The position numbers were made by a program, and so were the translations under genes. Shown piece by piece: positions 29,246 to 40,111 of a DNA stretch of 64,000 nucleotides. Numbering within the stretch: the first letter of the stretch is position 1; each line of letters starts with the position of its first letter. The notes below the pieces were generated by a model. The model did no database searches and was not told the DNA's origin. It was given only the letters and a program-made list of their open reading frames with translations. The DNA comes from SCGC-AG-212-J23 sp036406675 (GTDB taxonomy: Bacteria; Pseudomonadota; Gammaproteobacteria; Burkholderiales; SG8-39). The DNA lies in contig DASXAO010000076.1 of the NCBI GenBank assembly GCA_036406675.1, forward strand, positions 1-64,000, given 5' to 3'.

Positions 29246-31135
29246 TCAACGGGCCAGGCCGTTCAGGTCATTCTCGCTCGAGCGCCTGCGCCCCTTGCCG
29301 TTGGCAGCCGCCGCTCGGCTCGCCAGCCACGCCACCACGACCAGGGCGACGACATGGGACATCGTAGCCAGTGCAAAGAAGTAGTTGTTCGCGTACGGAT
29401 GGCCGCTGAACTGGACCGCCGTTACGAGGAGCACTCCCGCCAGACATGCGGTGAGCGCGCCTATTGCAAAGCCGCCTATCCAGCTGAGAAAGATAACCGG
29501 CGCCAAGTACAGCGGCCACAGGCTGATTTGGCCGATCTGAGCATCGACAAGCGCGATCGACGCCATCGCCACCAGCACGAGGGCCGCCTTTTCGCGGGTC
29601 AGCCTCAGCCTCGAAGCGGAGCCGGAGCGCTCGCGCTCTGCTTCCAGCTTTCGGTTCAGGTCGCGAAGGAAAGACCCTCGGCTCGATTCGTGCACGAGGC
29701 CGCCTTTCTTTGCGCCAGCCCGGTGCATGATCACGAGGAGGAGAACCACAAGCGCGGCGAGAAAGAAGATTTCCATTGGGCCCGATTGTACGTTTGCAGA
29801 AGCCGCACCGGTAACCTGGGCTCCGCTCGTCGGTGCGGCGAGCGGGCCTCTGTGAGCCGCATTCGGGTGCCACCCCAGGACAGCCAGCATGACGACGAAT
29901 CCCACCACGTAGGCCAGCGCGACATACCACCCGTGCTTCAGCCACAAGCCCACCGCTTTCGCCTGGGGAAACAGATTGCTGACGGCGACACCGGCGCTCG
30001 ATCCGAACCACATCATCGAGCCGCCAAAGCCAACGGCGTACGCGACGTATCCCCAGTCGTATCCGCCCTGCTTCAGCGCCAAAGCGGTGAGCGGAATGTT
30101 GTCGAATACCGCGGACACGAACCCCAGGCCCAACGCGGTGGCCCATGACGCCGGCGGCAGTTTCTCCACCGGCATGAACGAGGCGCAGAGAATGAGCGCG
30201 AGGAGAAAGAGGCTGCCCTTGAGCGCAGCCGGCACCACGGCCCAATCTGCGCGCCGCCATCCGGTGCTGGCGAAGATGACTACCCACACCGCTGCGCCGA
30301 GGAACGGAAAGCTATCCGCCGAATCCGGATAGTGCAGATTGACGACGACGTTAGTGACAATCGCGCCAAGCAGAATTGCGCCGACGATCGCGAGGCGTGC
30401 CCAGTCGACCACTACGGCTGCGGAATCGTCCCGCGTCAACGGCGAATAGCGGTGTTGCTGCCACGCCGCCGGTATGCCGAAAATCAGCAGCGCGACGCCC
30501 GCCGCAACGAAGGCCTCCAGGACATCGACGGGGTCCACGCCATCGATCCACATCATGGTGGTGGTCGTGTCCCCTATGACGCTGCCCGAGCCGCCGGCAT
30601 TGGAGGCGGCGACAATGGCCGCGAGATAACCGATGTGGACGCGCCGGCGGAAGACGCTGCTCGCTATGGTTGCGCCTATGAGCGCCGCCGCGATGTTGTC
30701 CAGAAAGGACGAGAGGATGAAAATCGACGCGAGGAGCAGAAATCCGCCCCTCCAATCTGGCGGCAGAAAGCGCGGAAGCAGCGCCGGGATGCCGCTTTCC
30801 TCGAAGTGGCGCGACAGCAGCGCAAATCCGAGGAGCAGGCCGAGCAGGTTCGTGAGGACGACCCATTCATGGCCCAGATGCAGCGCGAGGCCCTCGAAGC
30901 CCGGGCCGCTCCTGAAGCCGGTGACGGACAGCTTGTAGAGGACGATGCAGACCAGCCCGGCAAGCGCCACTTGCAGCGTATGGCGGTGAAACAGCGCGAC
31001 GCCACAAAGCGTCACGCCGAACAGGATGAACTCGAACGGGGTTCCCACGGCCACGCACGCCGCTCCCGCCGTCGCTACGGTCGCGAGGGCGGTACGCTCG
31101 TGCAGAACGAGGCGGACGATACGCGAGCGCTTCAT
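29246..31135 (-). CDS. Citrate/NhaD-like (IT superfamily) ion transporter fused to a sensor-type membrane domain
   Basis: From the ATG at 31135 the protein has 629 residues (a TTG at 31153 is possible). Residues to about 430 form an ion-transporter superfamily carrier of ArsB/NhaD/citrate type, with SSFLDNIAAALIG and the repeat VFDNIPLTALAL as the two antiparallel hairpin motifs. After a linker and a short helix, residues about 520-610 form a four-helix region (PLYLAPVIFLSWIGGF..., GHPYANNYFFALATM) that resembles membrane input domains of sensor kinases and GGDEF proteins. A transporter with such a tail is unusual. The gene starts shortly after tRNA-Ser. Confidence 0.75.
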   Translation of the reverse strand: MKRSRIVRLVLHERTALATVATAGAACVAVGTPFEFILFGVTLCGVALFHRHTLQVALAGLVCIVLYKLSVTGFRSGPGFEGLALHLGHEWVVLTNLLGLLLGFALLSRHFEESGIPALLPRFLPPDWRGGFLLLASIFILSSFLDNIAAALIGATIASSVFRRRVHIGYLAAIVAASNAGGSGSVIGDTTTTMMWIDGVDPVDVLEAFVAAGVALLIFGIPAAWQQHRYSPLTRDDSAAVVVDWARLAIVGAILLGAIVTNVVVNLHYPDSADSFPFLGAAVWVVIFASTGWRRADWAVVPAALKGSLFLLALILCASFMPVEKLPPASWATALGLGFVSAVFDNIPLTALALKQGGYDWGYVAYAVGFGGSMMWFGSSAGVAVSNLFPQAKAVGLWLKHGWYVALAYVVGFVVMLAVLGWHPNAAHRGPLAAPTSGAQVTGAASANVQSGPMEIFFLAALVVLLLVIMHRAGAKKGGLVHESSRGSFLRDLNRKLEAERERSGSASRLRLTREKAALVLVAMASIALVDAQIGQISLWPLYLAPVIFLSWIGGFAIGALTACLAGVLLVTAVQFSGHPYANNYFFALATMSHVVALVVVAWLASRAAAANGKGRRRSSENDLNGLAR

Positions 31136-31163
31136 TCGCGGTGTGACGCTCAAGTGGAGTTGC

Positions 31164-31254
31164 TGGCGGAGAGAGAGGGATTCGAACCCTCGAAACGCTA
31201 TTAACGTTTACACGCTTTCCAAGCGTGCGCCTTAAGCCGCTCGGCCATCTCTCC
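31164..31254 (-). tRNA. tRNA-Ser (GGA)
   Basis: A 91-base tRNA with the long variable arm typical of serine tRNAs, from GGAGAGATGGCCGAG to the encoded CCA end. The anticodon loop CTTGGAAAG gives GGA. No integrase or repeated attachment site flanks it. Confidence 0.95.
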
Positions 31255-31284
31255 GCGAGGCGGAAATTCTAGCGCGCGCAAAAC

Positions 31285-31313
31285 AAAAAAGCCCGCCTCG
31301 CGGCGGGCTTTTC
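31285..31313 (-). terminator. Bidirectional intrinsic terminator behind the MHS transporter
   Basis: AAAAGCCCGCC / GGCGGGCTTTTTT with a short loop follows the transporter stop on the minus strand, with T-runs on both strands. It separates the transporter from tRNA-Ser. Confidence 0.88.
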
Positions 31314-31326
31314 CGGTCGGACCGGA

Positions 31327-32970
31327 CTAGGCGCTCTGGTGCTGGTAGGTCCGGATGTCGCGCTGGTGCGTCTCGCGCAGGAAGATGGTGCCGATGACGA
31401 GCGTCATGACGGCGACCACGATCGGGTACCACAGCCCGTAATAGATGTCGCCGGTGGCCGCCACCAGCGCGGTGGCCGTGAGCGGCAGCATGCCGCCGAA
31501 CCAGCCGTTGCCGATATGGTAGGGGAGCGACATCGACGTGTAGCGGATCTCGGTCGGGAAGAGCTCGACCAGGAACGCGGCGATCGGGCCGTACACCATG
31601 GTCACGTAGATGACCATGATCACGATGATCAGCTCGGCCATCACCCAGTTGACCTTGCTCTTGTCGGCCGAGGCCGGAGCGCCTGCGGCCTTGAGCGTCG
31701 CGGCGAGCTTTGCCTGGTCCCAGCCCTCGAGCTTCTCGTTGCCGATCGTGGTCGTGACTTTCCCGGCAGGCCCGTCCACCGACTTGAAGGACAGGCCCTG
31801 CTTGGTCAGGAAATCTTTGACGCGGTCGCAGTCGGAGAACTTGCTCCACGGTCCGACGAACAGGTGGAACTGGCAGTCCGCCGGGTTCGCCGTCACGCTC
31901 ACGGGCGTCTTCTTCGAGAACTCCTCCAGCGCCGGGTTGACGTAGTGCGTGAGCCCTTGGAACAGCGGGAAATACGTGACCGCGGCGATGAGGCAGCCCG
32001 CCATGATGATCTTGAGCCGCCCGATCCTGTCCGACAGCCAGCCGAAGACGATGAAGAACGGCGTGCCGATCAAGAGCGAGATCCCGATCAGCCAGTACGC
32101 CGAGACATAGTCGAGCTTGAGCGTGATCGTCAGGAAGAACAGCGCGTAAAACTGGCCCGTGTACCAGACCACGCCCTGCCCGGCGGTGGCGCCGAGCAGC
32201 GCGAGCAGCACGTACTTGTTGTTCGGGTACTTGGTGAAGCTGTCGGTGAGGGGCGACTTCGAGCCCTTGCCCTCGGCCTTCATCTGCTGGAACAGCGGCG
32301 ACTCGTGCAGCTTGAGTCGGATGTACACCGAGAAGATGAGCAGGATGATCGACACCCAGAACGGCAGGCGCCAGCCCCACTCGGCGAACGTCTTCGGATC
32401 CATGTTGCTGCGGCACAGCCAGATCACCAGCAGCGCGAGGAACAGTCCCAGCGTGGCCGTGGTCTGGATCCAGCTCGTATCGTAGCCGCGCTTGCCCGGA
32501 GCCGCGTGCTCCGCCACGTAGGTGGCCGCGCCGCCGTACTCGCCGCCGAGCGCGAGACCCTGCACCAGGCGCAGCGTCACCATCAGGATCGGCGCGAGCC
32601 AGCCGACCGTGGCGAACGTCGGCAGCAGGCCGACGAGGAACGTGGACGCGCCCATGAAGAGAATCGTGACGAGGAAGGTGTACTTCCGGCCGACCAGGTC
32701 GCCGATGCGGCCGAACACCAGCGCGCCGAACGGGCGCACCAGGAAGCCCGCGGCATAGGCCGCGAAGGCGGAGAGCAGCGCCGCGGTCTGGTTGCCCGGC
32801 GGGAAGAACAGAACCGCGAAGAACGGCGCGAGCACCGCGTACAGGTAGAAGTCGTACCACTCGAACACCGTGCCGAGGGAGGAGGCGAAGATGACTCGCC
32901 GCTCCTCGGTCTTGAAGCTGCGGTCCGACTCTTCTTCGAACCTTCCCTTGCTGGCCGTTGTATTCGCCAT
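31327..32970 (-). CDS. MFS transporter of the metabolite:H+ symporter (MHS) family
   Basis: A 547-residue 12-helix carrier with MHS marks: SSLGTVFEWYDFYLY in helix 1, FGRIGDLVGRKYTF in the 2-3 loop and RLVQGLALGGEYGGAATYVAEH in helix 4. Relatives carry alpha-ketoglutarate, proline, citrate or shikimate with protons. A hydrophilic insertion of about 110 residues (roughly 355-465) with three cysteines interrupts the C-terminal half, making it longer than the usual 430-450. The terminator follows directly. Substrate unknown. Confidence 0.88.
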   Translation of the reverse strand: MANTTASKGRFEEESDRSFKTEERRVIFASSLGTVFEWYDFYLYAVLAPFFAVLFFPPGNQTAALLSAFAAYAAGFLVRPFGALVFGRIGDLVGRKYTFLVTILFMGASTFLVGLLPTFATVGWLAPILMVTLRLVQGLALGGEYGGAATYVAEHAAPGKRGYDTSWIQTTATLGLFLALLVIWLCRSNMDPKTFAEWGWRLPFWVSIILLIFSVYIRLKLHESPLFQQMKAEGKGSKSPLTDSFTKYPNNKYVLLALLGATAGQGVVWYTGQFYALFFLTITLKLDYVSAYWLIGISLLIGTPFFIVFGWLSDRIGRLKIIMAGCLIAAVTYFPLFQGLTHYVNPALEEFSKKTPVSVTANPADCQFHLFVGPWSKFSDCDRVKDFLTKQGLSFKSVDGPAGKVTTTIGNEKLEGWDQAKLAATLKAAGAPASADKSKVNWVMAELIIVIMVIYVTMVYGPIAAFLVELFPTEIRYTSMSLPYHIGNGWFGGMLPLTATALVAATGDIYYGLWYPIVVAVMTLVIGTIFLRETHQRDIRTYQHQSA

Positions 32971-33092
32971 GATCGCTCCCCTCTCTCTCGTCGACGGCGA
33001 GAATCCGCCGGGCGCGGCCGACTATGGCCCCCATTTCTTACGTGGGACTTACGACCCTGTTCCGAGCGGCGCGCTGCACCGCATCATCGCGC

Positions 33093-33461
33093 TCAGCCGC
33101 CGAGGAGCTGCAGGATCTTCGCTACCAGGTCTCGAGTGGAAAACGGCTTGGTGACGTAGAGGTCGGCCCCGAGGTCGAGGCCCTGCGCGACCTCGGCATC
33201 GCGGCCCTTCGCCGAGAGCATGACCACCTTGATATGGCTCCAGTCGGGCCGCTCGCGGATGCGCCGGCACACTTCGTAGCCGCTCTTCAGCGGCATCATC
33301 ACGTCGAGGAGCACGAGGTCGGGCCGGGCGTTCTCGATCAGGCTCAAAGCCTCGTCGCCATTGCGCGCCACCTGGACCTCGAAGCCCTGGCGCTGCAGCA
33401 GGAACTCGAGCGCGGTGACGATGTTCGGCTCGTCGTCCGCGACCAGGATCTTCCGGCTCAT
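33093..33461 (-). CDS. Stand-alone response-regulator receiver
   Basis: A 122-residue CheY-like receiver: acidic pair Asp9/Asp10, phosphoacceptor Asp53 in LVLLDVMMP and Lys105 in VTKPF. There is no output domain. The ATG overlaps the kinase stop as ATGA, so it is surely the cognate partner. It may pass the phosphate on or act by protein contact. Confidence 0.92.
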   Translation of the reverse strand: MSRKILVADDEPNIVTALEFLLQRQGFEVQVARNGDEALSLIENARPDLVLLDVMMPLKSGYEVCRRIRERPDWSHIKVVMLSAKGRDAEVAQGLDLGADLYVTKPFSTRDLVAKILQLLGG

Positions 33462-36208
33462 GCGGCGCGCGTCGCGGCCGCGACGTCGAGCGGCAGCGTG
33501 AACGAGAAGCACGATCCCGCGCCCGCCCGGCTCTCGACCCACAGGCGCCCGCCGTAGTGCTCGACGATCTGGCGGCTGATGTGCAGGCCCAGGCCGCTGC
33601 CGTGCGGCTTGTCGGTGAGGCTGTCGCCGACCTGCCGGAACTTGTCGAAGATGACGTTCTGGTCGTCCGGGTCGATCCCGGCGCCGTTGTCGCGCACGTC
33701 CACGCGCAGCGCCGGCCCCTGCCGCAGGAGCTCGATCTCGATGCGGCCGTCGCTCGAATCGCAGAACTTCGCCGCGTTCGACAGCAGGTTGAGCAGCACC
33801 TGGATAACGCGGTCGACGTCCGCGGTGATCGCCGGCACCCGCTCCGGCATCCTGACGTCGACGCTGATGTTGCGCTCCTCGAACACCTGGCTCATGCCGG
33901 CCACGGCGTCGGCGATGACCTCCTTCAGGTCCACGCGCGCCGCCTGCCAGTCGGCGCGGCCGGACTCCATCTTCGAGACGTCGAGGACCTGGTTGATGAG
34001 GCGGGTCAGGCGCTCGGTCTCCTTGGTGATGATGCCGAGGAACTTCTTGCGCTGCTCGAGCTCGACCTCGGGGTCCTCGAACAGGATCTGGGTGAAGGCG
34101 CGGATGGAAGTGAGCGGCGTGCGCAGCTCGTGGCTCACCATCGACACGAAGTCGTCCTTGAGCCGGTCGAGCTCCTGCAGCCGCTCGTTGGCCGCGCGCA
34201 GGCCCGCGGTCGCCGCCTCGAGCTCGCGCGACTTCTGCTCGAGGCGATGGCTGTAGATCACCGCCTGCGACGCGTCGTCGACGATCGCGCGCACCTCCTC
34301 GAGCGTGAGCGCCTCTTCCTTCGCCACGGAGGCCACCATGACCCGCGCCGAGGCCGCGCCGATCGCGCCCGCGAGCTGCACTTCGACGAAATGCACCAGC
34401 TCGGCATCCACCTCGAGCGCCTCCTCCGGCCAGTGCCTGCCCTTGGACGCGGCGTGCTGCCGGAAAGCGTCGCCCGCCAGCGTGGCGCCGAGAAAGCGCG
34501 CGAGCAGGTTGTAGAGGTCCGGGAGCGACGCCGTGCCGCGCCAGAAGCGCGCCCCGCCCGGCTCGCGGAACGCGTCGACGAACACGCTCGCCTGGCGATG
34601 CTCCTCGGCGCTGGGGCTCGCGATGAGCGAGACGCCGACGTAAGCGCCGATGTTGGCGAGCATGCTCCAGATCATCGCGTGGGTGATCTGGTCGAGCCCC
34701 GACAGGCCGAAAAGGGCGAGCGGGTTGAGCAGGCCGATGCCGAACGGCCCGTGCTCGAGCAGCCCGATCGGCAGCCACGCCGAGCGCGCGAGCGCCGGCA
34801 GGAGCAGCGTGTAGACCCACACCGCAAAGCCCGCGACCAGGCCGCAAAGCGCGCCGCGCCGGGTCCCGCCCCTCCAGAAGATGCCGCCGAGCACCACCGG
34901 CGCGAACTGCGCCACCGCGGCGAACGAGATCAGGCCGATCGACACCAGCGCGTAGGCTTCGCCGGCGAGCTTGAAGTACAGGTAGCCCAGAAGAAGGATG
35001 AGCACGATCGCGCCGCGGCGGATGCCGAGGAGGAGCCGCGTCAGGTCGGCGCGCTGGTTCAGGCGCAGGCGCCGCATCCTGAGCAGCACCGGCATGACCA
35101 GGTCGTTGCACACCATGGTCGAGAGCGCGATGGTCTCGACGATCACCATCCCGGTCGCGGCCGACAGCCCGCCGATGAAGACGAGCAGCGCGAGCCACTC
35201 GCGCTTCTCGGCCATCGGCAGGGTCAGCACGAAAGTGTCGGCGTCCACGCTGCCGTCGGGGAAGCGCAGCAGGCCGCCGAAGGCGATCGGCAGCACGAAC
35301 ACGTTGATCGCGAGCATGTACAGCGGAAACAGCCAGATCGCCTTGTCGAGGTGCCGCTCGTCCAGGTTCTCCACCACCGTGACCTGGAACTGGCGCGGCA
35401 GGAACATGATCGCCATCATCGACAGGATGGTGAGCCAGACCCAGCCGGCGTAGCCGCCGGCGAGGCTCTCGAGCGGGGTCAGCATCGCGGCGAGCCGCGG
35501 CTCCGCCGCGGCGCGCGCGAAGAGATCGCCGAAGCCGTTGAACATGCCGAAGGTGACGAACACGCCCACGGCGAGGAACGCGAGCAGCTTCACCAGCGAC
35601 TCGAAGGCGATCGCCGCCACCATCCCGGGGTGGTGCTCGGCCGCGTCGAGATGGCGCGTGCCGAAGACGATGGTGAACGCGGCGAGGATCAGCGCCACCC
35701 AGAGCGCGGTGTCCTCGCGCATCGAGGTCGCGCCGGACTGCCAGGGCAGCGCGATCTCCGGGTATTGCACCAGGATCGAGAAGCTCGTCGATACCGCCTT
35801 CAGCTGCAGCGAGATGTACGGCAGGATGCCGATCACCGCGATCACCGTGACGAGACCCGCGAGCAGCGCGCTCTTGCCGTAGCGCGACGCGATGAAGTCG
35901 GCGAGCGAGGTGATGCGGTTCTGCTTCGAGATGCGCAGGATCTTGCGCATCACGAGCCACCACAGCGCGATCATCAGGGTGGGGCCGATGTAGATCGGCA
36001 GGAAGCCCACGCCGTCGATCGCCGCCCGTCCGACGCTGCCGTAGAAGGTCCACGCCGTCGCGTAGACCGCGAGCGAAAGGCTGTAGATGTACGGGCTCGC
36101 AAGCGCCGGGCGCCCGGCGTCGGCGCGCTGGTCGGCGTAATACGCGATGGCGAAGAGCAGCCCGAGGTAGGCGAACGACGTCAGGATGATGACCGGGCCT
36201 TGCAGCAT
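33458..36208 (-). CDS. Sodium:solute symporter-histidine kinase fusion (CrbS/CbrA-like)
   Basis: The 916-residue protein has an N-terminal sodium:solute symporter domain of about 13 helices (to about residue 500), a linker, a coiled coil (RLEQKSRELEAATAGL) and a HisKA/HATPase kinase. Phospho-acceptor His693 lies in VSHELRTPL, the N-box in LLSNAAKF (about Asn811), with G-boxes DNGAGI and GSGLGLHI. Such fusions (CrbS, MxtR, CbrA) couple nutrient transport or sensing to acetate and carbon regulation. The acetyl-CoA synthetase gene lies upstream on the same strand, supporting an acetate-switch role. Confidence 0.93.
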   Translation of the reverse strand: MLQGPVIILTSFAYLGLLFAIAYYADQRADAGRPALASPYIYSLSLAVYATAWTFYGSVGRAAIDGVGFLPIYIGPTLMIALWWLVMRKILRISKQNRITSLADFIASRYGKSALLAGLVTVIAVIGILPYISLQLKAVSTSFSILVQYPEIALPWQSGATSMREDTALWVALILAAFTIVFGTRHLDAAEHHPGMVAAIAFESLVKLLAFLAVGVFVTFGMFNGFGDLFARAAAEPRLAAMLTPLESLAGGYAGWVWLTILSMMAIMFLPRQFQVTVVENLDERHLDKAIWLFPLYMLAINVFVLPIAFGGLLRFPDGSVDADTFVLTLPMAEKREWLALLVFIGGLSAATGMVIVETIALSTMVCNDLVMPVLLRMRRLRLNQRADLTRLLLGIRRGAIVLILLLGYLYFKLAGEAYALVSIGLISFAAVAQFAPVVLGGIFWRGGTRRGALCGLVAGFAVWVYTLLLPALARSAWLPIGLLEHGPFGIGLLNPLALFGLSGLDQITHAMIWSMLANIGAYVGVSLIASPSAEEHRQASVFVDAFREPGGARFWRGTASLPDLYNLLARFLGATLAGDAFRQHAASKGRHWPEEALEVDAELVHFVEVQLAGAIGAASARVMVASVAKEEALTLEEVRAIVDDASQAVIYSHRLEQKSRELEAATAGLRAANERLQELDRLKDDFVSMVSHELRTPLTSIRAFTQILFEDPEVELEQRKKFLGIITKETERLTRLINQVLDVSKMESGRADWQAARVDLKEVIADAVAGMSQVFEERNISVDVRMPERVPAITADVDRVIQVLLNLLSNAAKFCDSSDGRIEIELLRQGPALRVDVRDNGAGIDPDDQNVIFDKFRQVGDSLTDKPHGSGLGLHISRQIVEHYGGRLWVESRAGAGSCFSFTLPLDVAAATRAA

Positions 36209-36224
36209 GTGGCGCGCGCCCCCG

Positions 36225-36416
36225 CTAGTCGCTCGATTCGGCGAGCAGCGCCAGCACCGCGATCAGCGCCGCCCAGGCGGCGAAGAGGTAGGCATAGAGC
36301 ACCGGCACGCCGAGGACGGTTCCGGCGACATTGAAGAGCGCCAGCACCGGGAAGTTGAACAGCACCATCCCGAGCATGCACAGCGCGATGAAACGCTGCC
36401 CCTTGCGTTCGTTCAC
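36225..36416 (-). CDS. Small membrane protein upstream of symporter-kinase (63 aa)
   Basis: A GTG start with AGGAGGG upstream gives a 63-residue protein with two hydrophobic helices and a charged N-terminus (NERKGQR). It ends 16 bases before the symporter-kinase start, on the same strand, so it is probably its operon partner. Solute symporters of this class often have a small membrane companion, but the family here is not firmly recognised. Confidence 0.75.
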   Translation of the reverse strand: MNERKGQRFIALCMLGMVLFNFPVLALFNVAGTVLGVPVLYAYLFAAWAALIAVLALLAESSD

Positions 36417-36496
36417 GGGCCCTCCTGCCCTCGCCTCTCAGTCCGGTGGCCGCGCGCGCACTACGGTGACGCAGCACCGCGCCCGCGCCGGGACTG

Positions 36497-38467
<1,971 letters not shown>

Positions 38468-38587
38468 GCTGCCTCCTCGGTGAATGCCCAATACAAGCAC
38501 CAATTCAGCAGGGTGTAAAGACGCCGGTATACTAGAGTCGAATTTCGCTCCCGGATCCGGTTCCAGATTCCCAATGAAGAGAAAACC

Positions 38588-40111
38588 TTGACCACCATCA
38601 AGCGGGCCGACCTCGTCCAGAGCATCGCGGATGCGTTGCAGTTCATTTCGTACTACCACCCGGCGGACTACCTCCAGGCGCTCGGCCGCGCCTACGAGCG
38701 CGAGCAATCGCCCGCGGCGAGGGACGCGATCGCCCAGATCCTCACCAATTCGCGCATGTGCGCCGAGGGGCACCGGCCGATCTGCCAGGACACCGGCATC
38801 GTCAACGTCTTTCTCAAGATCGGCATGGGCGTGCGCTTCGATTTCGATTCCTCGCTGGAAGACGCGGTCAACGAAGGCGTGCGCCGCGCCTACATGGATC
38901 CCGACAACAAGCTGCGCGCCTCGGTGCTGGACGAATCCGACTTTGGCCGCAGGAACACCAAGGACAACACCCCCGCGGTGATCAACGTGCAGCTCGTGCC
39001 GGGGGACAAGCTCGAATGCGACGTCGCCGCGAAAGGCGGCGGCTCGGAGGCGAAATCGAGGTTCGCCATGCTCAATCCCTCCGATTCGATCGCCGACTGG
39101 GTCCTGAAGACGGTGCCGACGATGGGGGCGGGCTGGTGCCCGCCGGGCATGCTCGGCATCGGCGTCGGCGGCACCGCGGAGAAGGCGATGCTCCTTGCCA
39201 AGGAATCGCTGATGGAGCCGATCGACATGGCCGAGCTCAAGGCGCGCGGGCCGCGGGACAAGCTCGAGGCGCTGCGCATCGAGCTCTACGACAAGGTGAA
39301 CGCGCTCGGCATCGGCGCGCAGGGCCTGGGCGGCCTGTCGACGGTCCTCGACGTGAAGATCAGAACCTATCCGGCGCACGCGGCGAATCGCCCGGTCGCC
39401 ATGATCCCCAACTGCGCCGCTACGCGGCACGCGCACTTCGTGCTCGACGGCACGGGGCCGGCCGAGTTCGAGGCGCCGAAGCTCTCCGACTGGCCAGCCG
39501 TTTCGTGGACTCCGGACGCCAAGTCGCGCAAAGTGGATTTGAATCAGTTGACGAAAGAGCAGGTCGCCTCGTGGCAGCCCGGCGATCGACTTCTGCTCTC
39601 CGGGAAACTGCTGACCGGAAGAGACGCGGCGCACAAGCGCATCCAGGACTTGCTGGAGCACAAAAAACCCCTTCCCGTGGACTTCAGGAATCGCGTGATC
39701 TATTACGTCGGGCCGGTAGATCCGGTGCGGGATGAAGTCGTCGGTCCCGCGGGGCCGACCACCTCGACCCGCATGGACAAGTTCACCGACACGATGCTCG
39801 GCGAGACCGGGCTCATCGCGATGATCGGCAAGGCGGAGCGCGGACCCGCGGCGATCGAATCGATCCGCAAGCACAGGGCGGCGTATCTCATCGCGGTCGG
39901 CGGCGCCGCGTACCTCGTGGCCAAGGCGATCCGCAAGTCGCGCGTGGTGGGCTTCGCCGATCTCGGCATGGAAGCGATCTACGAGTTCGAGGTGCAGGAC
40001 ATGCCGGTGACGGTCGCGGTCGACGCGAACGGCACCTCGCTCCACGCCGCCGGCCCGGCGGAGTGGTCGAGGAAGATCGTCGAGCTGAAGCTCCCCGTCT
40101 CTGCCGCTTGA
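38588..40111 (+). CDS. fumA: Fumarate hydratase, class I
   Basis: A 507-residue iron-sulfur fumarase of the single-chain type: the alpha-like part has RMCAEGHRPICQDTG, GSEAKS and the GIGVGGTAEKA region; the beta-like part has PVGPAGPTTSTRMDKF-type motif. Cysteines near residues 57, 184 and 280 (PNCAATRH) could bind the [4Fe-4S] cluster. It interconverts fumarate and malate. The start appears to be TTG at 38588. A six-codon frame (ATG at 38574) ends in the TGA overlapping this TTG. Divergent from acs, it is the first gene of a seven-gene plus-strand run. Confidence 0.92.
   Translation: MTTIKRADLVQSIADALQFISYYHPADYLQALGRAYEREQSPAARDAIAQILTNSRMCAEGHRPICQDTGIVNVFLKIGMGVRFDFDSSLEDAVNEGVRRAYMDPDNKLRASVLDESDFGRRNTKDNTPAVINVQLVPGDKLECDVAAKGGGSEAKSRFAMLNPSDSIADWVLKTVPTMGAGWCPPGMLGIGVGGTAEKAMLLAKESLMEPIDMAELKARGPRDKLEALRIELYDKVNALGIGAQGLGGLSTVLDVKIRTYPAHAANRPVAMIPNCAATRHAHFVLDGTGPAEFEAPKLSDWPAVSWTPDAKSRKVDLNQLTKEQVASWQPGDRLLLSGKLLTGRDAAHKRIQDLLEHKKPLPVDFRNRVIYYVGPVDPVRDEVVGPAGPTTSTRMDKFTDTMLGETGLIAMIGKAERGPAAIESIRKHRAAYLIAVGGAAYLVAKAIRKSRVVGFADLGMEAIYEFEVQDMPVTVAVDANGTSLHAAGPAEWSRKIVELKLPVSAA

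Noticed and set aside
31164..31254. tRNA-Ser as an integration site of a genomic island
   Set aside because: No integrase gene and no repeat of the tRNA 3' end was seen in the window.
33557..36334. Very long open frame antisense to the symporter-kinase gene
   Set aside because: It is the mirror of a high-GC real gene, with Arg/Glu-rich, low-complexity translation and no recognisable domain. The opposite strand encodes a complete, motif-rich protein.
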